Of a DNA stretch of 64,000 nucleotides, positions 16,504 through 24,242 are shown piece after piece. Under the pieces are notes generated by a model that made no database searches, had not been told where the DNA came from, and was given only the letters and a program-made list of their open reading frames with translations. A program made the position numbers and the translations under genes. The stretch comes from Ruoffia tabacinasalis (lineage in GTDB: Bacteria; Bacillota; Bacilli; Lactobacillales; Aerococcaceae). The stretch is from NCBI RefSeq assembly GCF_005864045.1, contig NZ_VBSP01000004.1:26583-90582 (forward strand). Direction: 5' to 3'. Position 1 is the first letter of the stretch. Each line of letters begins with the position of its first letter.

Positions 16504-18162
16504 ATGAAATTATCAAAACGTGTAATGTATCAAATCTATCCAAAATCATTTCAAGATACAACAGGTGATGGTTATGGAGATTTACAAGGAATAATAAAAA
16601 GATTAGATTACTTAAAAGAGCTTGGTATTGATATGATTTGGTCAAGTCCATTCTATCCTTCACCGCAATATGACAATGGTTATGATGTGAGTGATTATAC
16701 GGGGATCAATCCAGATTATGGGACAATGGAAGACTTCGATGAGTTAATGGAAGAGCTTCAAAAGCGTGGGATTGATTTAATGATGGATATGGTATTTAAC
16801 CATGTATCAACGGAACATGAGTGGTTCCAAAAAGCTTTAGCAGGGGATCAATATTATCAAGATTTCTTCTACTTAGAACCAGCTAAAGAAGACGGATCGT
16901 TGCCAACCAATTGGGATTCTAAATTTGGTGGACCGGCTTGGGAGAAATTCGGCGATACTGATTTATATTATTTACACTTATATGACGTGCACCAAGCAGA
17001 TTTAAATTGGTATAATCCAAATGTGCGTGAAGAATTGCAGAAAGTCTTAAACTTTTGGTTAGACAAAGGGGTCAAAGGCTTCCGGTTTGATGTACTCAAT
17101 GTGATTGGGAAAGAATTACCTTTTGTTGATAGTGAAGAACCAGGTTCAGCTCAAGAAAAGTCATTGTATACCGATACACCAATCGTTCATCAGTGGGTAA
17201 AAGAATTAAATAAAGCCTCTTTTGGGACACGTGAAGATATTGTCACTGTCGGGGAAATGTCATCGACAAACATACCCAATGGTGTTCGTTACACGAATCC
17301 GGCTGAAGAAGAGTTAAGTATGATATTTAATTTCCATCATTTAAAAGTGGATTATGAAAATGGGGAGAAATGGAGCAATCCTGACTTTGATTTTCTTGAG
17401 TTAAAACGAATTTTAGATGAATGGCAAACAGGAATGTCAGATGGTGACGGATGGAATGCTTTATTCTTAAGTAATCATGACCAACCACGTGCGAATAGCC
17501 GCTTCGGAGATGTTGAGAACTATCCGATTGAAACAGCGACGATGTTAGCTCAAACTATTCAATTTCTACGCGGAACGCCTTATATTTATCAAGGTGAAGA
17601 GATTGGAATGACCAATCCTAATTATACGTCGATTGAAGAATACAATGATATTGAAACGCATAACAATTACCAAATTCTCTTAGATAAAGGTGTTTCAGAA
17701 GAGGAAGCTCTTGAGATTATTCAAGCGAAATCACGTGATAACGGTCGTACACCCGTTCAATGGGATGACAGTGATCACGCAGGGTTTACAACTGGCGATC
17801 CTTGGTTAAATGTCGCACCGAATTATAAAGAAGTGAATGCCACTAATGAATTAGCGAATGGCCAAATCTTTTCATATTATCAAGAGTTAATTAAACTACG
17901 TCGTGAATACGATGTGATAAGTGATGGGACTTACCGTGGGTTATTATTAGATCATCCAGAAGTAATGGCTTATGTGCGTGAATTAGAAGATGAGAAGTTA
18001 TTAGTCCTCAGTCATTTCTATCCAAGCGAAGTTACAGTAACTTTACCAGATGAATTCAAAGGCTTATCAGCTAAGAAACTGATTGGTAATGGCGCTTTAG
18101 AGATAATGTCTGATTCAATCACGTTGAAAGCTTACGAGACTGTGGCATTTTTAATAAAATAA
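16504..18162 (+). CDS. treC: Alpha,alpha-phosphotrehalase (trehalose-6-phosphate hydrolase)
   Basis: TreC splits trehalose-6-phosphate to glucose and glucose-6-phosphate. The 552-residue GH13 protein begins KRVMYQIYPKSFQDT. It has the (beta/alpha)8 catalytic residues Asp196 (GFRFDVLN), Glu251 (TVGEMSS) and Asp326 (LSNHDQPR). Length and motifs match TreC/TreA; the related oligo-1,6-glucosidases are the only real alternative, and adjacency to treB argues against them. The start ATG at 16504 follows AGGAGG; an in-frame upstream ATG has no ribosome binding site. Confidence 0.94.
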   Translation: MKLSKRVMYQIYPKSFQDTTGDGYGDLQGIIKRLDYLKELGIDMIWSSPFYPSPQYDNGYDVSDYTGINPDYGTMEDFDELMEELQKRGIDLMMDMVFNHVSTEHEWFQKALAGDQYYQDFFYLEPAKEDGSLPTNWDSKFGGPAWEKFGDTDLYYLHLYDVHQADLNWYNPNVREELQKVLNFWLDKGVKGFRFDVLNVIGKELPFVDSEEPGSAQEKSLYTDTPIVHQWVKELNKASFGTREDIVTVGEMSSTNIPNGVRYTNPAEEELSMIFNFHHLKVDYENGEKWSNPDFDFLELKRILDEWQTGMSDGDGWNALFLSNHDQPRANSRFGDVENYPIETATMLAQTIQFLRGTPYIYQGEEIGMTNPNYTSIEEYNDIETHNNYQILLDKGVSEEEALEIIQAKSRDNGRTPVQWDDSDHAGFTTGDPWLNVAPNYKEVNATNELANGQIFSYYQELIKLRREYDVISDGTYRGLLLDHPEVMAYVRELEDEKLLVLSHFYPSEVTVTLPDEFKGLSAKKLIGNGALEIMSDSITLKAYETVAFLIK

Positions 18163-18185
18163 TAGACAAATGTTAGGAGAAGACT

Positions 18186-18767
18186 ATGACAGAACGTGAA
18201 AAGATGCTAAATGGCGAGTGGTATGACGCGAATTATGGCGAAGGACTTGTGGAAGAACGTAGAATTGCGCAAGGCTTGTGTTTTCAATTTAATCAAACGT
18301 CACCTTTAGAAGAAGAAAAGCGACAAGACATTCAAGAAAAATTATTTCAACAAAAGTTAGACAACGTTGGAATCTCTAGTCCATTAACTTGTGATTATGG
18401 GTCACTTACCCAATTTGGGCATGACGTATTTGTTAATAGTAATGTTTACTTCATGGATGGTGGCGGCATTACAATTGGAAATAATGTCTTTATCGGTCCT
18501 AACACTGGTTTCTATACAGCTGCTCATCCATTGGATTATTCAAGTCGTAATATTGGGCTTGAGAAAGCTTCACCGATTGTCGTCGGAAATAATGTTTGGA
18601 TTGGAGCCCATGTTGCTATTATGCCAGGAGTAGAGATTGGTGACGGGTGTGTGATTGGAGCTGGAAGTGTTGTGACACGTGATATTCCAGCTAATTCATT
18701 AGTTATGGGTTCGCCTGCGCGCATTGTTAGAGAAATCGATCAAACAGATCAAATAAAAGATAAATAA
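18186..18767 (+). CDS. maa: Sugar O-acetyltransferase (maltose/galactoside acetyltransferase family)
   Basis: This acetyl-CoA-dependent enzyme acetylates sugars, often as detoxification of non-metabolised sugars. The 193-residue product has the family N-terminal MTEREKMLNGEWY and a left-handed beta-helix of hexapeptide repeats (about 70-180), including the catalytic His in YTAAHPLD and GNNVWIGAHVAIMPGV. It follows treC by 23 bp and is probably co-transcribed with it. The exact sugar is not determined, so the symbol is by family only. Confidence 0.88.
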   Translation: MTEREKMLNGEWYDANYGEGLVEERRIAQGLCFQFNQTSPLEEEKRQDIQEKLFQQKLDNVGISSPLTCDYGSLTQFGHDVFVNSNVYFMDGGGITIGNNVFIGPNTGFYTAAHPLDYSSRNIGLEKASPIVVGNNVWIGAHVAIMPGVEIGDGCVIGAGSVVTRDIPANSLVMGSPARIVREIDQTDQIKDK

Positions 18768-18776
18768 AGCTGTGAG

Positions 18777-18823
18777 ATAAGAGCGAAGCACTGTCATAGG
18801 GTGTTTCGCTCTTATTCTATTTC
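18777..18823 (+). terminator. Terminator of the tre operon
   Basis: ATAAGAGCGAA (18777-18787) pairs with TTCGCTCTTAT (18805-18815), followed by a T-rich but interrupted tail. Confidence 0.7.
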
Positions 18824-18932
18824 TATTACTACAGATAATAAACTGTTTCAATTTTTCTTATAACTGTTATAGTTTATTCTGTGGAAACTTAATGAAAGCA
18901 TATTTTTATTGGTTTTTTATAAATAAAAACTG

Positions 18933-18961
18933 TTGCAAATAATTATGAAGGGTGTTATCAT
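18933..18961 (+). promoter_or_regulatory. Promoter of the candidate small RNA
   Basis: TTGCAA (18933-18938), a 17-bp spacer and TATCAT (18956-18961). No gene on this strand follows, so its product is likely the short transcript at 18968-19150. Confidence 0.6.
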
Positions 18962-18967
18962 ATTTGT

Positions 18968-19150
18968 AATGAGACATAGCCAATGTGTCTCAGAATAAAC
19001 AGCATATACTTTTCCTTAAGGAACCATTCCCTTATAACAGATATATCGATAACGAGTCTGTTCAAATATTAGAAGCCCCCCAAACCTCTCATATTTTATA
19101 CAAATATCGTTATCCATCTACCACAGAACTTCTAAGAGTTCTGTTTTTTT
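18968..19150 (+). ncRNA. Candidate trans-acting small RNA, about 180 nt
   Basis: A free-standing promoter and an intrinsic terminator (CAGAACT 19124-19130 with AGTTCTG 19137-19143, then seven T) delimit about 180 nt in a 434-bp gap between converging genes. A 5' hairpin forms at once (GAGACA 18971-18976 with TGTCTC 18986-18991). A second one is AACAGA 19036-19041 with TCTGTT 19057-19062. An unpaired C-rich stretch at 19074-19090 (AAGCCCCCCAAACCTCTC) could pair with ribosome binding sites, as in several Firmicutes small RNAs. A GTG-led reading frame inside has no ribosome binding site. It matches no RNA family I know. The rest of the gap is featureless. Confidence 0.5.
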
Positions 19151-19157
19151 ATTGCAC

Positions 19158-19193
19158 AAAAAAAGCTGTTAACTTAGAGTTAGACAGCTTTTT
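19158..19193 (-). terminator. Terminator of the FMN reductase gene
   Basis: AAAAAGCTGT (19160-19169) pairs with ACAGCTTTTT (19184-19193). Read on the minus strand it ends in a run of T at 19164-19158. Confidence 0.8.
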
Positions 19194-19201
19194 CTATATA
19201 A

Positions 19202-19768
19202 TTATTTATTACGTACTGTTTGTAAAGCTTCTGACCAGCTAACAACATCGTTTAACATATTATTTATTGAATCTGTATGGTAATCAGCAGGTTTAAACGT
19301 GCTCATTTGTTCGAAGTCGGTGTTCATACTGAATGTTACTTGAGGACCAACAACAGCAACTTTTAAGTTACCTAACATTGGACGCATCATCACACTTGCG
19401 CTAATTCCTAATTGTCCACCGTATGACACAATTCCAGCTGCTTTGTGGAAGAATTCACTTGCTAAGTAATCAATCGCATCTTTTAAGCCACCCGTTACAG
19501 CTTTATTGTATTCTGGTGTAACAAAGATAAAGCCATCTAATTCTTTCACTTTATCAGACCATCTCTTAACGTTAGGATTTGGACGATCATCTGTTGCAAT
19601 AGGAGGAATAACCTCGTCAAAGCGTGGAAGATCAAACTCTTTAATATCCACTAATTCGAATTCTGCGTTATTATTGTGAGCTTTCGCAAATTCTAAAATC
19701 CATTCTGCCACTTGTAAATTAACACGTGAGTTACGTGTACTACCTGTAATAATACCAATTTTAACCAT
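19202..19768 (-). CDS. NADPH-dependent FMN reductase family protein
   Basis: This is a flavodoxin-fold oxidoreductase of the FMN_red family (YhdA/chromate-azo reductase type) that transfers electrons from NAD(P)H to FMN, quinones or xenobiotics. The 188 residues include the FMN phosphate-binding GSTRNSRVN near the N-terminus, the TPEYN motif and the SYGGQLG loop. It starts at ATG 19768 behind AGGAGG and is a single-gene unit. The physiological acceptor is not predictable. Confidence 0.88.
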   Translation of the reverse strand: MVKIGIITGSTRNSRVNLQVAEWILEFAKAHNNNAEFELVDIKEFDLPRFDEVIPPIATDDRPNPNVKRWSDKVKELDGFIFVTPEYNKAVTGGLKDAIDYLASEFFHKAAGIVSYGGQLGISASVMMRPMLGNLKVAVVGPQVTFSMNTDFEQMSTFKPADYHTDSINNMLNDVVSWSEALQTVRNK

Positions 19769-19965
19769 ATGATAGCCTCCTAATAATTTTAATAACCTAA
19801 CAATTTTAGCTTAAGTATGAGATTTTTACAAACGAATATGCTAATAAATGAATATAAACTTTATTACTATAAAATTATCTAGTAAATTCCTCACAACACT
19901 CTACTCAACGAAGAAGACTATGCTATAATGAAATTAATATTTTGAGGAGACGAATGTGAATACTT

Positions 19966-21264
19966 ATGAAATTAAAACAACTTATTTTAAGCTCACTCGC
20001 TTTCTTGCTCGTCGGATGTGCAAGTCAACCAATGATTACCTTAAGCGAAGAGAACCAAAGTATTATTGAAGAGAAACGTCAAAGTCTAGAAGGCAACCAG
20101 ACAGAAGATGAAAGTGCAGAAGGTGAGGACACTCAAAGTCAAGAACCTGAAGAAACAAGTAATAGCCAGATTCTAACTAGCTTCGATACGAGTGAATGGG
20201 TCGCTTTAGAAGAGACCGTTCAGTTAGATATTGAAGATTACTTACCAAATGATATGTATCAAATTAAGCAATATAGTAATGGGGAGACGTCACGTATTGA
20301 CTACCCTGACTTTGTGGACCAAACATTGAACATGATGCAAGTGGAAACACGTATAACAGATCAAGCTCCCATCGTGAACATCTTTAGTTGGGGAAATTCA
20401 CAAATCACTCGCCTAGAAGAAAGTTCAGAATTAAATCCATATGTGAACCATCTAACAGGGATGGCTAACCAAGCGACTCAGGAATCTGAACTCTTGCTGC
20501 AAGCACCCCTGCAAGTTGGTACAAATTGGCAACGTGATGCGGCGACAACAAGTGAGATTACTGCGATCTATAGCCAAGCAACGATAAGAGATCTGGAGTT
20601 AGAGAATGTGATTGAAGTTACTTCAACACTTGAATCAGGTACTTTAGTCGAATATTATGCACAAAATGAAGGTGTCGTAGCGACCGTCGAAGCAGACGAA
20701 GCAGGTACGGTGACGCAAGTATGGCAAGCACAAGCAATCTATCATGAGAACCGTATTATCAATAATGTTGAAGTGATGTTGCCGACAACGGATGATGCGA
20801 TGGTTGAGCCTGGGCAAGCAGCATTCTCGTGGCAAACGAACGGGAATTTCGCAAGTGCTTTTGATAGTATGTTTAAAGAGATGGGCATTTTAGATGATAC
20901 GATTACAGTCCAATCGGTCACTTTAGATGAAGGAGTTGTCATTATTGACTTCTCACCTGGGGTAGTAGCTGTATTGAATAGTCATGAAGCTTCAGAACAA
21001 GCAGTGATTGCTTCAATTGTAACGACATTAGGGAATTTCTTTAATACGGATCAAGTACGTTTAACAGTGAATAATAGTGGTATGTTACCAGATACGCTAG
21101 AATACCCTACGAATGGTATCTATCAAGTGAGTACAATAACGACTCCTTTAGAGACCGTCGATGCGTCAGTTGAATCAAGTGAGTCAACATCGAACGCTTC
21201 GTCAATGAATGAATCTGCAACTACAGATGAAAGTCAAACAACAACCGGTTCAGAATCACTTTAA
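19966..21264 (+). CDS. Lipoprotein with C-terminal GerMN domain
   Basis: The 432-residue product has a lipoprotein signal with lipobox LVGC (Cys18), a Glu/Ser/Gln-rich linker (about 28-70), and a C-terminal GerMN-like domain. That domain contains VVIIDFSPGVVAVLN, then QAVIASIVTTLGNFF and VRLTVNNSG (about residues 320-375). A Ser/Thr-rich tail follows. GerMN domains are known from spore germination protein GerM and from envelope lipoproteins of non-sporulating Firmicutes. A TATAAT lies at 19924-19929. The GAGGAGA site is about 15 bases from the ATG, unusually far, but no closer in-frame start exists. Confidence 0.78.
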   Translation: MKLKQLILSSLAFLLVGCASQPMITLSEENQSIIEEKRQSLEGNQTEDESAEGEDTQSQEPEETSNSQILTSFDTSEWVALEETVQLDIEDYLPNDMYQIKQYSNGETSRIDYPDFVDQTLNMMQVETRITDQAPIVNIFSWGNSQITRLEESSELNPYVNHLTGMANQATQESELLLQAPLQVGTNWQRDAATTSEITAIYSQATIRDLELENVIEVTSTLESGTLVEYYAQNEGVVATVEADEAGTVTQVWQAQAIYHENRIINNVEVMLPTTDDAMVEPGQAAFSWQTNGNFASAFDSMFKEMGILDDTITVQSVTLDEGVVIIDFSPGVVAVLNSHEASEQAVIASIVTTLGNFFNTDQVRLTVNNSGMLPDTLEYPTNGIYQVSTITTPLETVDASVESSESTSNASSMNESATTDESQTTTGSESL

Positions 21265-21280
21265 CAGTGGGTAGGAGCAA

Positions 21281-21724
21281 ATGATGTCTAACATAATCGT
21301 AATTATGTTTATTCTATTTAACACAACTATCAGTGGATTGTATTTTACTTTTTCTAATACTATTATGCCTGTGCTAAAGCAAGAAGAGGATGCTCGTATT
21401 GGTATTCGAATAATGAATCGAATCAATGATGTAATACAGAACAGTCCATTTTTCCTGTTGTTCTTTGGATCCCCTTTACTAGCGGTCGCCATGGTTTTGA
21501 TGAATATGAATTCTATCTTGTTTTGGGTGGGGAGTTTGCTACATATTATCGGAAGCTTTTTAGTAACCATTGTGAAAAATGTTCCCTGGAACAATCGACT
21601 GATGAATGAAGCCGATGAGACCAGTTGGCAAGAATATGTTAGCGAGTGGACTCGCTGGAATACGATTCGAGCTATTGTGGGTTTGCTAGCTTCAACAATT
21701 ATTTTGCTTGAATTATTCTATTAA
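21281..21724 (+). CDS. DUF1772-type membrane protein
   Basis: The 147-residue product has about four membrane segments. It shows the layout of the DUF1772 (anthrone oxygenase-like) family: an N-terminal TIMPVLKQ segment, IMNRINDVIQNSPFF, NVPWNNRLMN, and the C-terminal WTRWNTIRAIVGLLAS. Two adjacent ATG codons (21281 and 21284) follow TAGGAG, and the second has slightly better spacing. Its function is not established for bacterial members. It lies 16 bp after the GerMN gene and may share its transcript. Confidence 0.75.
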   Translation: MMSNIIVIMFILFNTTISGLYFTFSNTIMPVLKQEEDARIGIRIMNRINDVIQNSPFFLLFFGSPLLAVAMVLMNMNSILFWVGSLLHIIGSFLVTIVKNVPWNNRLMNEADETSWQEYVSEWTRWNTIRAIVGLLASTIILLELFY

Positions 21725-21762
21725 AAAAGTGGGTTTGGAAATTGTCCAAACCCACTTTTTAT
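21724..21762 (+). terminator. Bidirectional terminator
   Basis: A 16-bp perfect stem (21724-21739 with 21745-21760) with A and T ends serves both converging genes. Confidence 0.92.
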
Positions 21763-21767
21763 TTGCA

Positions 21768-23201
21768 TTAATTATGTGCTCTAAACCATTGATTCACTCG
21801 TAAGTTCATTACTTCTAGAAATTGATCAGCTTGATTAATATTATCGGAAAGAACGACTAAAGCGTACTGGGGCTGATTATTTTCATAATAGATTCCACTA
21901 TCGTTAACTGCTTGCTCATAGCGACCAAATTTATTCGCCATCATCTCATTATTAACATATGACGTGAACAATTGGGCCGGACTTGTTTCAAACATTAAGT
22001 TAATCAAGTCACTGTAGGATTCATCTTGAGCAATTTTAATTAATACTTGCTCAGTAATATAAGCTGAACTTAGATTATTGTTTAAGAAGTCTTCTGGTTT
22101 CTCATCAATTCCAGCAAACGTTAAAATATCTTCGCGGAAATTACCGAATTCTTTATCGTACTCGGCTTTAAGTATATTCATTGCAGTATTATCTGAATGA
22201 GTGACTGCTTCTGTAATCAGTTCCTCTATCCTATAACTGTTTTCCAAAGGACCGTTTGTAATGTTTCCAGCCCCGGCTTCAAATAATGCTTCACTGTAAT
22301 CAAGTTCACTATCTAATTGATACTCACCTGAGTTGATTAAATCAATATATAAGGCAGACAGTGGAACTTTCGTTATACTTGCTGCAGTAAATAATTCATT
22401 CTCGTTCAGATAGTAATGTTCATCATTGTGGAAGTTATAATAAGCTAAACTAATTTTAGATGAGTTGACGTTAAACTCAGTAAGTGTTTGGTCTATGACA
22501 TCAGCCATATTTTTATAGGCGTCTAAGTCTAAAGGTTCAATTCCATTTTCGTCCATCAAATCAGTTTGATAGATGTCGTCAAATGTAAGCTCAGATTCTG
22601 AAGAACTTTCTGTCGATTCGTCTTCTTGGCTTTCATCTTGAGAACTGCTTTCAGATGATGCGATGCTTGCTTCGGAATCAGACTCACTTGTCTCGTCTTC
22701 CTCGGTACTTTCATCTTCAGAACTGCTTTCAGATGACGTACTGCTTGCTTCGGATTCTGATTCATTCGTCTCGTCTTCCTCGATGCTTTCATCTTCAGAA
22801 CTGCTTTCAGATGATGCGCTGCTTGCTTCGGATTCAGCTTCATTTGTCTCATCTTCTTCTCGGCTTTCATCTTCAGAACTACTTTCAGAAGAATCACTTT
22901 CTTCTTCGCTACTTTGGCTAGGTACAACTGCCACGCGATTACTTTGGTTAGTTGTATCTACGTCCAGTGTCGTTTCCACGTCACTTTCACTCTCTAGTTC
23001 TGATTCATCCGTTTGAGAACTCGCTTCGCTAACACTTTCGACAGTTTCTTCACTGGATTGATTTGCTTGAGACGATACATCTTGTGAAGATGTTTTACTA
23101 GGCGCCTCTCCTTTACTGTCGTAATTAAGGTATAAAATAAAAGTAAAGCCTATTACAATGAGGATAATTAGACCCCACCGCAAATTTTGATTATTTTGCA
23201 T
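21768..23201 (-). CDS. Membrane-anchored serine hydrolase of class A beta-lactamase fold with Ser/Glu repeats
   Basis: The 477-residue protein has an N-terminal membrane anchor (about 9-25), a very long Ser/Glu/Asp linker (33-205) and a C-terminal beta-lactamase-like domain (about 220-477). The domain shows Ser275-x-x-Lys278 (SITK) and Ser336-Asp-Asn338 (SDN). The third box is KFG (424-426) in place of the usual K-T/S-G. The linker has three full 26-residue repeats (104-181) and a partial fourth. Such extracellular proteins in Firmicutes are mostly not true antibiotic-degrading enzymes, so a cell-wall role is as likely. The gene is a single unit, and its start ATG follows a weak AAGGAG. Confidence 0.8.
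   Translation of the reverse strand: MQNNQNLRWGLIILIVIGFTFILYLNYDSKGEAPSKTSSQDVSSQANQSSEETVESVSEASSQTDESELESESDVETTLDVDTTNQSNRVAVVPSQSSEEESDSSESSSEDESREEDETNEAESEASSASSESSSEDESIEEDETNESESEASSTSSESSSEDESTEEDETSESDSEASIASSESSSQDESQEDESTESSSESELTFDDIYQTDLMDENGIEPLDLDAYKNMADVIDQTLTEFNVNSSKISLAYYNFHNDEHYYLNENELFTAASITKVPLSALYIDLINSGEYQLDSELDYSEALFEAGAGNITNGPLENSYRIEELITEAVTHSDNTAMNILKAEYDKEFGNFREDILTFAGIDEKPEDFLNNNLSSAYITEQVLIKIAQDESYSDLINLMFETSPAQLFTSYVNNEMMANKFGRYEQAVNDSGIYYENNQPQYALVVLSDNINQADQFLEVMNLRVNQWFRAHN
22593..22892 (-). repeat. 78-bp tandem repeats coding a Ser/Glu-rich linker
   Basis: Three complete units of 26 codons and one partial unit encode SSESSSEDES-xEEDET-type blocks. Units differ by a few substitutions, so they are old enough to have diverged. 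Such repeats are prone to copy-number change between strains. Confidence 0.85.
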
Positions 23202-23232
23202 TCATTAACTCCTTTAAGCGATATTCATTATA

Positions 23233-23958
23233 TCACGGATTTATAAACCGATTATGACGCGGAGCGAACTCTTGAAAACGAAAGCGGTCAATTCGGTGAC
23301 GTGAAATCGTATATTGAAAAAACGTCGCGTCCTTTAGAAATACTTGGCTCCTCACTGTGATTGTGTAGTCTTCTGGTTTAATTTTTAAGTATTTAATATC
23401 TAAATCATCGGCGGGTTCACCGATAAATTCTTTCGATGCGAAGCCGATTTCTAGACCAAGATCGCCTTCAAAGTATTGATAGATGGAATCTTCTGCTACT
23501 TGGTTTGGTATTTCAGACACGATACTTTGACGAATATAATCTTCATCGATAATCACGACTTCGCCAGCAATTGAGCGTGTTCGAATTAAGTGAATAAACT
23601 TCTCTTTGGAACTCATTTTTACATCATTTAATATAAAATCTGGAACAGGAATAATATCATTTTTAATAACTTGTGTCGTACTGGCGAGATTATTTTCCTC
23701 ACTTAATTCTTTATAACTCACTAAACCACTAATTGGCAAAGCGAAACGTCGATAATCTAAAACAATGGACCCGTGTCCTTGTTTTTTAAAGATAAATCCA
23801 TTATCTGATAACATCCGTTGCGCTTTACGAATCGTCTCACGAGAAACATTATACTCTGTTGCGAGTGAAGTTTCACCTGGAAGTAAAGACCCCACTGGAT
23901 AAATGTTTTCTTTTATTTTGTTTTCAATATCTAGGTATATATATTCAAACTTATTCAT
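23233..23958 (-). CDS. treR: Trehalose operon repressor, GntR/HutC family
   Basis: TreR represses trehalose genes until trehalose-6-phosphate binds. The 241 residues comprise an N-terminal winged helix (about 1-70, with LLPGETSLATEYNVSRET) and a HutC-type effector domain. Points of similarity to B. subtilis TreR are FALPISGLVSYKEL, IYQYFEGDLGLEIGFA and the ending RHRIDRFRFQEFAPRH. The open frame extends to 23982, but ATG 23958 has AGAGGTGAG just upstream. It lies about 5 kb from treB-treC, unusual since the three are normally adjacent. The treB promoter carries a fitting operator. Confidence 0.87.
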   Translation of the reverse strand: MNKFEYIYLDIENKIKENIYPVGSLLPGETSLATEYNVSRETIRKAQRMLSDNGFIFKKQGHGSIVLDYRRFALPISGLVSYKELSEENNLASTTQVIKNDIIPVPDFILNDVKMSSKEKFIHLIRTRSIAGEVVIIDEDYIRQSIVSEIPNQVAEDSIYQYFEGDLGLEIGFASKEFIGEPADDLDIKYLKIKPEDYTITVRSQVFLKDATFFQYTISRHRIDRFRFQEFAPRHNRFINP

Positions 23959-24025
23959 AAAACTCACCTCTTCTTTAATCAACCCTATTCTATCACGCTA
24001 CTGATAGGAAGGTAAATGATATTCA

Positions 24026-24076
24026 GGTGAGAGTTGGGGAGGCAGTGTAAATAAGATAAAATTTCTCACCCCAACC
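24026..24076. repeat. Inverted repeat upstream of mnmE promoter
   Basis: GGTGAGAGTTGGGG (24026-24039) faces TCTCACCCCAACC (24064-24076). Two alternative helices are possible (GGTGAGA/TCTCACC or GTTGGGG/CCCCAAC). It lies in the 284-bp gap between treR and mnmE. No role can be assigned. Confidence 0.45.
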
Positions 24077-24088
24077 TATCAAAACCAT

Positions 24089-24117
24089 TTGCAATATTCA
24101 AATGAATCTTGTATAAT
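24089..24117 (+). promoter_or_regulatory. mnmE promoter
   Basis: TTGCAA (24089-24094), 17-bp spacer, TATAAT (24112-24117). It leaves an approximately 120-nt leader before mnmE in which I see no clear riboswitch. Confidence 0.75.
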
Positions 24118-24242
24118 GCTAAAGAAATTGAATGTAGTAGCAGTCAAAGTGCTTACGAACCGTATATCAACATGGAGAAATCATGCATATAGGGGGAGTT
24201 TAGGCATTTTTTTTGTGAGCAAAATTAGAAAGGAGTCATTCA

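Noticed and set aside
18985..19242. GTG-started 85-codon frame in the gap before the FMN reductase
   Set aside because: No ribosome binding site, and a strong intrinsic terminator lies inside it at 19124-19150. A small RNA fits better.
22655..23016. Open frames of 88 to 123 codons over the Ser/Glu repeat on other frames
   Set aside because: They result from the repetitive TCA/GAA composition of the linker of the beta-lactamase-fold gene.
24118..24242. Riboswitch or attenuator in the mnmE leader
   Set aside because: Only a short TGC/GCA pairing before a T run; no conserved motif and no stable stem.
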